This document shows, piece after piece, positions 57,361 to 64,000 of a stretch of DNA of 64,000 nt (positions within the stretch are counted from its first letter, which is position 1; every line of letters begins with the position of its first letter). The notes beneath the pieces were generated by a model, which made no database searches, had not been told where the DNA came from, and worked only from the letters and a program-made list of their open reading frames with translations. This DNA is from Acidaminococcus hominis (GTDB lineage Bacteria > Bacillota > Negativicutes > Acidaminococcales > Acidaminococcaceae), in NCBI RefSeq assembly GCF_021044795.1, contig NZ_JAJNOP010000003.1, one strand, 5' to 3'. The position numbers were made by a program, and so were the translations under genes.

Positions 57361-58595
57361 TGTGCCGCCTCCTCTTTTTTCTTCGGTGCCTTGGCACCAA
57401 ATACGGCAGGATTCTTGGTGAATTCACTGCCCACCAGTGCCTTCAGGATAAATTTGGTTACGGTAATGGCCGTAAACATACTGATCAAGGTACCTAGTGC
57501 CAGGGTAACGGCAAAGCCTCTTACAGGACCGGTACCCAAATAGAACAGCACGGCAGCTGCCATCAGGGTGGTCACGTTGGAGTCGAAGATGGTCACAAAG
57601 GCCCGGGAGAAACCGGCATTGAGCGCAGCCCGGAGGGTCTTGCCCGACGCGATTTCTTCCTTAAACCTTTCAAAGATCAGCACGTTGGCATCTACGGCCA
57701 TACCAATGGACAGGATGATACCGGCAATGCCCGGCAGGGTCAGGGTTGCATTAAGCCCCTTCATCACGGCCAGCAGCAGCAGGGTATAGAGCAGCAGCAC
57801 AATGTCGGCTACCAGTCCGGACAGCCGATAGTACAGCAACATGAACAAGAATACGCCGGCCAGGCCAATGGCAAAGGCCTTGACGCTGGCATCCTTGGAA
57901 TCCTGGCCCAGGGTAGGTCCTACGGTCCGGTTTTCCACGATTTCCAGTTTCACCGGCAGGGAGCCGCTGCGCAGCAAGATGGCCAGATGTTCTGCTTCCT
58001 GGGCATCCTTGGAGCCGGTAATCTGGGCGTTGCCGCCGGTAATGGGTTCATTGACCCGGGGAGCCGTCAGCACTTCCCCGTCTAACAAAATGGCAATCTG
58101 TTTGCCTACATTGGCCGCCGTCAGTTCACCGAACTTTTTGGCGCCCTCGTCATTGAACTGAAGGGTAACCACAGGCTGACCGCTTTGGTCTACGCTGGCT
58201 TTGGAATCCTTCAGATCCTTACCGGTAAGCACCGTGTTGCCATTCATGTCCTTAAATTCCAGCATGGCCGTACGGCCCAGCATGGCAATGGCTTTTTCAG
58301 GATCCTTGACCCCGGGGAGTTCCACAATAATCCGGTCCCGGCCCTGACGCTGGATTACCGGTTCGGTAAGACCCAGTTCATTGACCCGGCGTTCAATGAT
58401 TTTGATGGAACGGTTGATGGCATCATCGTCCACCTTGGACTCCGGTGTATCCTGGGCCTGCAAAACCACGTGGGTGCCGCCCTGCAAATCCAGGCCCTGT
58501 TTTACCGCACTAGCCAGCGGCTTGATGAATACGGCAAAAAAAATCAAAATGGCCAGCACCGAAATCAGCAGCTTGGCCCGATTTTTACCCTTCAA
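57357..58595 (-). CDS. secD: Protein translocase subunit SecD
   Basis: A 412-residue partner of SecF with six helices and a large external P1 domain. ASAVKQGLDLQGGTHVVLQA (~28-47) is the signature G-L-D-L-x-G-G; VDANVLIFERFKEEIASGKT and SRAFVTIFDSNVTTLMAA are the conserved membrane segments. It starts with TTG at 58595 after AAGGAGGAATCATC. Downstream of the MTHFS gene, in the yajC-secDF arrangement. Confidence 0.97.
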   Translation of the reverse strand: MKGKNRAKLLISVLAILIFFAVFIKPLASAVKQGLDLQGGTHVVLQAQDTPESKVDDDAINRSIKIIERRVNELGLTEPVIQRQGRDRIIVELPGVKDPEKAIAMLGRTAMLEFKDMNGNTVLTGKDLKDSKASVDQSGQPVVTLQFNDEGAKKFGELTAANVGKQIAILLDGEVLTAPRVNEPITGGNAQITGSKDAQEAEHLAILLRSGSLPVKLEIVENRTVGPTLGQDSKDASVKAFAIGLAGVFLFMLLYYRLSGLVADIVLLLYTLLLLAVMKGLNATLTLPGIAGIILSIGMAVDANVLIFERFKEEIASGKTLRAALNAGFSRAFVTIFDSNVTTLMAAAVLFYLGTGPVRGFAVTLALGTLISMFTAITVTKFILKALVGSEFTKNPAVFGAKAPKKKEEAAQ

Positions 58596-58616
58596 GATGA
58601 TTCCTCCTTGACATCG

Positions 58617-59180
58617 TTACCGGCAGACCCGCAGGCCCTTTTCTGTACACAGGTAACGAATTTTTGCGTCGTGCGCATTCACAGGCAGTTCTTTCAATAC
58701 CTGTGCTTCATAGCCTATAGCCATGGTAACTGCTTTGGTGCATCTGGGCAGGAAGCGGTCATAGTAGCCCTTGCCCTTGCCCAGCCGGTCGCCCTGGGCC
58801 GTAAAGCCCAAACCGGGAACCAGCACCAGGTCAATATCTTCAGGAGCGATGACTTCCACCGGTTCCTGGGGCGTACGGATGCCGAAGCGGTCCGTGCCCA
58901 ATTTTTTTAAAGAAACCAGCCGAACAGCCTGCATCTGCCCTTCTTCCTCCAGGATGAAGGGGACGCAGACTGTTTTGCCCATACTGAGCGCCGTAGAAAT
59001 GGAGGCGTCCACGCTGGCTTCCCCTGGCACTGCCAGGTAGGCCATAATGACTTTGCCTTCCAGGAACAAACGGCTGTTGGAAATATGGCTGTTGATTTCT
59101 TTATGGAATTTGTGCAGTTCCCGCTGATTCAATTTTTTGAGTTTCTCTTTGATTTCCAGGCGAACTGTCTTTTTTTCCAT
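58617..59180 (-). CDS. 5-formyltetrahydrofolate cyclo-ligase
   Basis: A 187-residue MTHFS. Residues ~3-22 (KKTVRLEIKEKLKKLNQREL) give the N-terminal R-x-x-x-K site, and VLVPGLGFTAQGDRLGKGKG then YYDRFL (~137-162) the ATP and formyl-substrate motif. It recycles 5-formyl-THF to methenyl-THF. It lies between yajC and secD, an unusual insertion, and its ATG overlaps the yajC stop (TAATG). Confidence 0.95.
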   Translation of the reverse strand: MEKKTVRLEIKEKLKKLNQRELHKFHKEINSHISNSRLFLEGKVIMAYLAVPGEASVDASISTALSMGKTVCVPFILEEEGQMQAVRLVSLKKLGTDRFGIRTPQEPVEVIAPEDIDLVLVPGLGFTAQGDRLGKGKGYYDRFLPRCTKAVTMAIGYEAQVLKELPVNAHDAKIRYLCTEKGLRVCR

Positions 59181-59581
59181 TATTTAGACTCCTCACTGGT
59201 TTCTGCAGCCGGTTCAGCTTTAGCAGCATCGGCAGCGTTTTCTGCAGACGCTTCAGCCTTGGCTTCTTCCTTCACTTCTTCCTTGGTTTCTTCTTTGGGG
59301 CTGTTGTCCTTGTCAAAAGCAGAGGTCAGCACAGTGCCCACAGCAGAACGGCGGATATGGAATTCCACGTTTTCTGCCACTTTAATGCGCAGTTTGTCTT
59401 CCTGCACCTTGGTGATAACGCCGAAAATGCCCCCGATGGTCACAATCCGGGTACCGACCTTCAGCGCGTTGAGCATGTCTGCTCTCTTTTTCTGATCTCT
59501 CTTCTGGGGACGGTAGATCATCATGTAGAAGATCGCCGCCATCAGAATGAAAGGCCAGGCCATTTGAATCATACTTTCCAT
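59180..59581 (-). CDS. yajC: Preprotein translocase subunit YajC
   Basis: A 133-residue single-pass membrane protein: hydrophobic helix ~5-22, then YRPQKRDQKKRADMLNALKV and GTRIVTIGGIFGVITKVQ, the family core. A Glu/Ala-rich C-terminal tail (~95-133, EEAKAEASAENAADAAKAEP) is longer than usual and probably disordered. It associates with SecDF. Confidence 0.95.
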   Translation of the reverse strand: MESMIQMAWPFILMAAIFYMMIYRPQKRDQKKRADMLNALKVGTRIVTIGGIFGVITKVQEDKLRIKVAENVEFHIRRSAVGTVLTSAFDKDNSPKEETKEEVKEEAKAEASAENAADAAKAEPAAETSEESK

Positions 59582-59585
59582 TCGA

Positions 59586-60707
59586 TTACCTCCCTGTAGT
59601 GTTGTAATTCTCTAAGAACGCTGCCCGAAATTCCGGGAACGTGTCATTAGCAATTGCCTTGCGCATATTCTCTGCAAATTTTAACAGAAAATGGAGATTA
59701 TGTATAGACAGCAGCCGCAATGCCAGGATTTCTTCTGCCTTAAACAGGTGACGGATATAGGCCCGGCTAAAGTGGCGGCAGGTATAACAATCGCAGTTTT
59801 CGTCAATGGGGCGGAAGTCCTCCATATAGGCAGCGTTCCGCACTACCAGCCGGCCGGTAGGCAGCATGGCCGTACCGTTTCTGGCTACCCGGGTGGGATA
59901 CACACAGTCAAACATATCCACCCCCAGGTTGACCCCTTCCACCAGGCAGTCCGGCGTACCAACGCCCATCAGATACCGGGCTTTGTCCTTGGGCATCCAC
60001 TGGGTGGTTTTTCCCAGGATATCGTACATGAGAGGATGGGGTTCCCCTACGCTGAGGCCGCCGATGGCAAAGCCGTCAAAATCCATGGACGTAATGGCTT
60101 TGGCACTGTATTCCCGCAGGTCCGGATACATGCCCCCCTGAATAATGCCGAACAGGCCCTGGTCATCCCGGGTTTTGGCGTCCAGGCAGCGCTTGGCCCA
60201 GCGGGTGGTCCGCTCGGTGGACTGCTTGGCGTAGGCGTGGTCCGCAGGATAGGGAATGCATTCGTCAAAGGCCATAATAACGTCGGCCCCCAGGTCTTCC
60301 TGGGCTTTGGTAGCCACTTCAGGATTCAGGAACTGCTTGGAGCCGTCCAAATGGGACCGGAACATGACCCCTTCTTCTGTAATTTTCCGCATTTCTCCCA
60401 GGCTGAAGACCTGGAAGCCGCCGGAGTCCGTAAGCATCCCCCGGTTGTAGTTCATAAATTTGTGCAGGCCCCCGGCCTTCTTCACCAACTCCGTGCCAGG
60501 ACGGAGGAACAGGTGGTAGGTATTGGACAGAATCACCTGGGAGTTCATGGCGTAGAGTTCTTCCGGGGTCAGGGTCTTTACCGTGGCCTGGGTACCTACG
60601 GGCATGAACATGGGGGTGTCAAAGGTGCCGTGGGGAGTGTGCAGCTTGCCCAGCCGGGCCCCGCTGCGGGGGTCTTCTTTAATCAGTTCGAAATAGACTT
60701 GGCGCAT
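59586..60707 (-). CDS. tgt: tRNA-guanine transglycosylase
   Basis: A 373-residue TIM-barrel enzyme exchanging G34 for preQ1. TDSGGFQVFSLGEMRK has the catalytic-region motif, LGADVIMAFDECIPYP the nucleophilic Asp segment, and CDCYTCRHFSRAYIRHLF (~303-320) the zinc ligands. Start at 60707 has AAAGGAGATTCC upstream. Directly after queA. Confidence 0.98.
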   Translation of the reverse strand: MRQVYFELIKEDPRSGARLGKLHTPHGTFDTPMFMPVGTQATVKTLTPEELYAMNSQVILSNTYHLFLRPGTELVKKAGGLHKFMNYNRGMLTDSGGFQVFSLGEMRKITEEGVMFRSHLDGSKQFLNPEVATKAQEDLGADVIMAFDECIPYPADHAYAKQSTERTTRWAKRCLDAKTRDDQGLFGIIQGGMYPDLREYSAKAITSMDFDGFAIGGLSVGEPHPLMYDILGKTTQWMPKDKARYLMGVGTPDCLVEGVNLGVDMFDCVYPTRVARNGTAMLPTGRLVVRNAAYMEDFRPIDENCDCYTCRHFSRAYIRHLFKAEEILALRLLSIHNLHFLLKFAENMRKAIANDTFPEFRAAFLENYNTTGR

Positions 60708-60717
60708 GGAATCTCCT

Positions 60718-61734
60718 TTACCGAATGAACATGGCATCGCCAAAGCTGAAGAAACGATACTTTTCCTGAACGGCCACCTTGTAGGCGTTCAGGATCATTT
60801 CCCGACTGGTCAGGGCAGCCACCAGCATAATCAGCGTGCTTTGGGGCAGGTGGAAATTGGTGACCAGGGCGTCCACAATCTTGTATTGGTAGCCCGGGTA
60901 GATAAAGATGCTTGTCCAGCTGCCGCCGGGCTTTACAATCCCGTCTGCCCCAGCAGATTCCAGGGTCCGGACGGAAGTGGTGCCTACGGCAATGACCCGT
61001 CTGCCTTCCCGCTTGGCCCGGTTGATGGCTTCCGCCGCCTCCGGGGTCACCGAGTAGAACTCGCTGTGCATCTTGTGGTCTTCAATTCGGCTTTCGCTGA
61101 CCGGCCGGAAGGTGCCAAGACCCACATGGAGGGTTACAAAAACTTCTTCCACGCCCATATCCTTGATTTTTTGCAGCAGTTCATTGGTAAAGTGCAGGCC
61201 GGCAGTAGGTGCCGCAGCGCTGCCCCGTTCCCGGCTGTACACGGTCTGGTACCGTTCCTTGTCGGCCAGGGGTTCGTGGATGTAGGGCGGCAGGGGCGTT
61301 TCTCCCAGCCGGTCCAGGATTTCCTCAAAGACGCCGTCATAGTGGAAGCGGGCAATCCGGCCGCCAAAATCGGTGGTTTCCAGAATTTCACAGCTCAGCT
61401 CCTCGCTGAAATTAATCTGGGCTCCCTTTTGCAGCTTCTTGCCGGGCCGTACCAGCACTTCCCAGTCCGTGGCATTTTTCCGGGTCAGCAGAAAAACTTC
61501 CACATGGGCTCCGGTGGTTTTCACCCCGTGGAGCCGGGCCGGGATTACCCGGGTATCGTTAAAAACCAGTACATCACCGGGTTTCAGGTATTCCGGCAGG
61601 TTGTAGAAATGCCGGTGTTCCAGTTCACCCGTTTTTTTATCCATCACCAACAGCCGGGAAGAATCACGGGGTTCCACCGGATGCTGGGCAATCAATTCCT
61701 GAGGCAGCTCATAATCAAAATCTGTAACGTCCAT
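60718..61734 (-). CDS. queA: S-adenosylmethionine:tRNA ribosyltransferase-isomerase
   Basis: A 338-residue enzyme making epoxyqueuosine from preQ1-tRNA. DFDYELPQELIAQHPVEPRD (5-24), PGDVLVFNDTRVIPARLHG and TAGLHFTNELLQKIKDMGVE are the family signatures. It precedes tgt. The queH gene that reduces its product is two genes upstream. Confidence 0.97.
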   Translation of the reverse strand: MDVTDFDYELPQELIAQHPVEPRDSSRLLVMDKKTGELEHRHFYNLPEYLKPGDVLVFNDTRVIPARLHGVKTTGAHVEVFLLTRKNATDWEVLVRPGKKLQKGAQINFSEELSCEILETTDFGGRIARFHYDGVFEEILDRLGETPLPPYIHEPLADKERYQTVYSRERGSAAAPTAGLHFTNELLQKIKDMGVEEVFVTLHVGLGTFRPVSESRIEDHKMHSEFYSVTPEAAEAINRAKREGRRVIAVGTTSVRTLESAGADGIVKPGGSWTSIFIYPGYQYKIVDALVTNFHLPQSTLIMLVAALTSREMILNAYKVAVQEKYRFFSFGDAMFIR

Positions 61735-61742
61735 TTTTTCTC

Positions 61743-63056
61743 CTAATATTCTTTTTCCACCCGAATGCCCGGATAATAATGGGCCAGGATGGTTTTATAA
61801 TAATCTTTCTTACCCCGGGCTTCCCTGGACAGGGCCATGCCCCGGGCGCCCCACTGGCTTAGGCCAACGCCGTGGCCCCAGCCGCCTCCGGTAAAGGTCA
61901 CCTTTTCCCCGGGTACGTCACTAAACAGCCGCAGATCCCCTACGGCCGTGCCGCCCTGGTCCTTTTCCCGGATGGGTATGGTTTTTTCCCCAATCTGATA
62001 CCCATACCGGTTGGTAATGGGTACTTCCAACTTGTCCGGCCGTTCCGGTCCAATCTGGATTTCAAACAGGGTGCTGCTAAGGCCCAGCATGGAGCGGACC
62101 TTATTGCCGGGGATGGTCACAGAGCCCCGCTTGCCAATAAAGGTCATGCGCTTCACCCGGCCGGAGGTTCCCCGGTCCGGGGTCCATTTCATGGGCGCCG
62201 CTGCCCGGGCGGACAGCCGGATGCCCTCCAGGTCCCCCACATTGTAGCCGTTCTGGCTCAGCAGCCGGTTCAGCTGGACCTTGGTAAAGCTTTTGGTCCA
62301 GGTGTACTGGGGGGAATCCTTGTCCTCATCGGGCACTGCCTGAAGATAGGGAATATCCTTTCCCCAGACATTGTAGGCGGATTCCGTATACCCGCCGCTG
62401 CTGCTGTGAAAGAAGGCCTGAATCAGGTCTCCCTTGTAGGTAGCCGCCATTCCTTCCGTTGCGTCCACCAGTTTGTTGGTGTTGGCGTGTTCTGCCGCCG
62501 CCCCGCCGTAGACCTGGCCCATATCCGTAGCTTTGATGTCAAAGTTGGGGTACTGGTCCTTGTCCAGGTGGTACAGGGCAAAGGAGCGGGCAGCTACAGC
62601 CTGGGCCTTGATGGCTTCGTCGGGCCACAGGGGAATCACTTCCTTGGAAACCACCCCGTACAGATACTGCTCCACCGGCAGGGTATTTACCACCGTCAGG
62701 TTTTTCCGGCCGCTGTTTAAAAGCACGGTCAGGGCACCCCGGTAGTTTTTCTGGTTGATATAGATGGGGTTCTTGGCGTTGTCAGCTACCAGAGAAAGCT
62801 GACCCCCGGAAAGCTTCTTATCATCTGCATATAGGCTGCCGTTTTTTACACTGACAAAATGCTGGCCCGGCGAAAGCACGGTAGTTTTCCCGCTTCCGTC
62901 AATGACCTTGATTTTGCCCTTGGACTGCACCTGGGCGGAAAACTGCTCCACTGCCAGGCCCACCCGAATTTTCGGGCCGCCTCCTGCTGCCAGGGCAAGG
63001 CCCTGGAACAGAAGAACCAGACATACAACTCCGATGATCGTCAGCTTTTTCTTCAT
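61743..63056 (-). CDS. SpoIID/LytB domain protein (secreted lytic-transglycosylase-like)
   Basis: A 437-residue protein with a signal peptide (1-23, LLFQGLALAAG). From ~120 the SpoIID domain has NTLPVEQYLYGVVSKEVIPL, the A-x-x-AQAVAARSFAL segment and HSSSGGYTESAYNVWGKDIP; the end GGWGHGVGLSQWGARGMALS is the SpoIID hallmark. SpoIID cleaves denuded glycans; in non-sporulating bacteria related proteins act in amidase activation or septal remodelling. Its ATG overlaps the queH stop codon (ATGA), so it is embedded in the queuosine operon. Confidence 0.9.
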   Translation of the reverse strand: MKKKLTIIGVVCLVLLFQGLALAAGGGPKIRVGLAVEQFSAQVQSKGKIKVIDGSGKTTVLSPGQHFVSVKNGSLYADDKKLSGGQLSLVADNAKNPIYINQKNYRGALTVLLNSGRKNLTVVNTLPVEQYLYGVVSKEVIPLWPDEAIKAQAVAARSFALYHLDKDQYPNFDIKATDMGQVYGGAAAEHANTNKLVDATEGMAATYKGDLIQAFFHSSSGGYTESAYNVWGKDIPYLQAVPDEDKDSPQYTWTKSFTKVQLNRLLSQNGYNVGDLEGIRLSARAAAPMKWTPDRGTSGRVKRMTFIGKRGSVTIPGNKVRSMLGLSSTLFEIQIGPERPDKLEVPITNRYGYQIGEKTIPIREKDQGGTAVGDLRLFSDVPGEKVTFTGGGWGHGVGLSQWGARGMALSREARGKKDYYKTILAHYYPGIRVEKEY

Positions 63057-63634
63057 AGGCTGCTGCCTTCCTGCTGGGGCTGGGCCGCCGGGTGCTTCTT
63101 CTTTTTCACCCGTTCATACCGATCCCGCTCACTGAAGATGCAGCCGCAGTAGGGCTGCCGGTACATTTCCAGCTCCAGGCTGATGTCCACTCCTTCCTGG
63201 TAGCCAACCCGGAAATCTTCATAGTAGAAGGGAATCCCCTCCCGCTCTGCGATTTCTTCGGCAATTTCCTTAATCAATTCATGCTTTTGGTAGGGACTCA
63301 CCAGCAGCGTGGTGGAAAAGGCATCAAAGCCGTTTTCCTTGGCGTAGCGGGCTGCCGCCTCCAGGCGCACCCGGTAGCAGTAGGCACAGCGCACGGTGGG
63401 TTCGTCCAACATACCCCGGAGGGTCTGCTCCAGGGGATAGCTTTTGTCCACCACCAGTTTGTATTTTCGTTTTTCGCAGAATTCCCGCAGGGTATTCAGC
63501 CGCCGCTTGAATTCTTTATAAGGATGGATGTTGGGGTTAAAGTAATAAATTGTAAAGCTCTTTCCCTGCTCCGTCAAGGTTTTTACAGGATAGGTGGAAC
63601 AGGGGCCGCAGCAGGCATGAAGCAATAGGTTCAC
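63053..63634 (-). CDS. queH: Epoxyqueuosine reductase QueH
   Basis: A 193-residue protein (DUF208). LLLHACCGPCSTYPVKTLTE (3-22) with the adjacent Cys pair, RCAYCYRVRLEAAARYAKEN and YCGCIFSERDRYERVKKKKH carry the iron-sulfur Cys ligands of the family. It performs the last step of queuosine synthesis. GTG start at 63634 overlaps the ruvB stop (GTGA); GAGAGGAATGTACC lies upstream. Confidence 0.95.
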   Translation of the reverse strand: MNLLLHACCGPCSTYPVKTLTEQGKSFTIYYFNPNIHPYKEFKRRLNTLREFCEKRKYKLVVDKSYPLEQTLRGMLDEPTVRCAYCYRVRLEAAARYAKENGFDAFSTTLLVSPYQKHELIKEIAEEIAEREGIPFYYEDFRVGYQEGVDISLELEMYRQPYCGCIFSERDRYERVKKKKHPAAQPQQEGSSL

Positions 63635-64000
63635 GGTACATTCCTCTCTTCTGGATAGGGTACGCCCAAATACTGGTACGCCACAGCCGTAGCCTGCCGT
63701 CCCTTGGGCGTCCGGTGCAGCATTCCCAGCTGCATCAGGTAGGGTTCATACACATCTTCCAGGGTTTCCGTTTCTTCGTTAAGGGACGCCGCCAGGGTAT
63801 CCACCCCCACGGGCCGTCCCCCAAAGTCCACCACCAGCTTGTGCAGCAGCCGGCGGTCGTTCCGGTCCAGACCCAAATCGTCGATTTCCAGCCGCTGCAT
63901 GGCTTCCCGGCAAACTTCCGTGGAAATATGGTCCAGATCCGCCACCTGGGCAAAGTCCCGCACCCGCTTGAGCAGCCGGTTGGCTACCCGGGGGGTACCC
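63631..64000 (-). CDS. ruvB: Holliday junction branch migration helicase RuvB (3' part, extends beyond window)
   Basis: The C-terminal ~122 residues only: GTPRVANRLLKRVRDFAQVA (the sensor 2 arginine region) and the DNA-binding winged helix (RNDRRLLHKLVVDFGGRPVG). The ending EPYLMQLGMLHRTPKGRQAT is typical of the RuvB C-terminal domain. The ATPase domain and start codon lie beyond position 64000. It is the most upstream gene of the queH-spoIID-queA-tgt-yajC-MTHFS-secD-secF string seen here. Confidence 0.95.
   Translation of the reverse strand, partial: GTPRVANRLLKRVRDFAQVADLDHISTEVCREAMQRLEIDDLGLDRNDRRLLHKLVVDFGGRPVGVDTLAASLNEETETLEDVYEPYLMQLGMLHRTPKGRQATAVAYQYLGVPYPEERNVP

Noticed and set aside
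1..64000. tRNA, rRNA, CRISPR array or complete insertion sequence
   Set aside because: None found by eye: no clover-leaf-like segment, no regularly spaced repeat array and no transposase gene. A covariance-model search would be decisive.

Overview
The window looks like chromosomal DNA (GC-rich coding regions) of a non-sporulating, diderm member of the Firmicutes, most probably a Negativicute of the Acidaminococcus type. The basis is Firmicute-style gene families (NrdR, DUF881, small basic protein DUF1290, a PyrR-type pyr leader, MraZ) combined with a meso-diaminopimelate MurE signature, TRAP and LapA-like envelope proteins, and no sporulation genes apart from a SpoIID/LytB-domain protein. The genus is an inference, not a read-out.

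Region 1 (1-13.6 kb) is accessory. It starts with a remnant of a phage-type replication gene and an XRE regulator in AT-rich DNA, then a small plus-strand operon encoding an amidase, DUF1659, DUF2922 and a YvrJ-family peptide. Next come a putative carboxylate-use cluster (RraA-like aldolase, HpcH/HpaI aldolase, TRAP-type permease, two-helix membrane peptide) divergent from a LysR regulator, a redox cluster (nitroreductase, CxxCxxC flavoprotein, TIGR04076-HMA fusion) divergent from a frameshifted Crp/Fnr gene, an HTH-only LysR fragment, a cupin, a flavodoxin, another LysR and an aldo/keto reductase.

Region 2 (13.6-28.1 kb) is a long minus-strand division and cell wall cluster: mraZ-rsmH-ftsL-murE-murF-mraY-murD-murG-murC-ddl-ftsQ-DUF881-sbp-ftsZ-nrdR. 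It makes lipid II from UDP-MurNAc-Ala-Glu onward and the divisome core. ftsI, ftsW, ftsA and murB are absent from their usual places.

Region 3 (28.3-38.4 kb) has a DUF1858 protein and a complete de novo UMP operon, pyrB-pyrC-carA-carB-pyrK-pyrD-pyrF-pyrE, preceded by a good promoter, a PyrR-type RNA loop and an intrinsic attenuator.

Region 4 (38.4-44.4 kb) has an M20 aminoacyl-hydrolase paired with a secreted DUF4127 protein, and an 894-residue protein that joins two RNA polymerase alpha-CTD-like domains to a sigma region 4 domain and a long unassigned C-terminal part. That protein is the most unusual in the window.

Region 5 (44.4-56.3 kb) is housekeeping: hisS-aspS, and a recJ-relA-dtd-MBL-hydrolase-AI-2E-type permease string, lapA, a D-2-hydroxyacid dehydrogenase and an unknown small protein. 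Region 6 (56.4-64 kb) is a tightly overlapping operon ruvB(partial)-queH-spoIID-queA-tgt-yajC-MTHFS-secD-secF, linking queuosine synthesis and protein export. No tRNA, rRNA, CRISPR array or intact insertion sequence was recognised.
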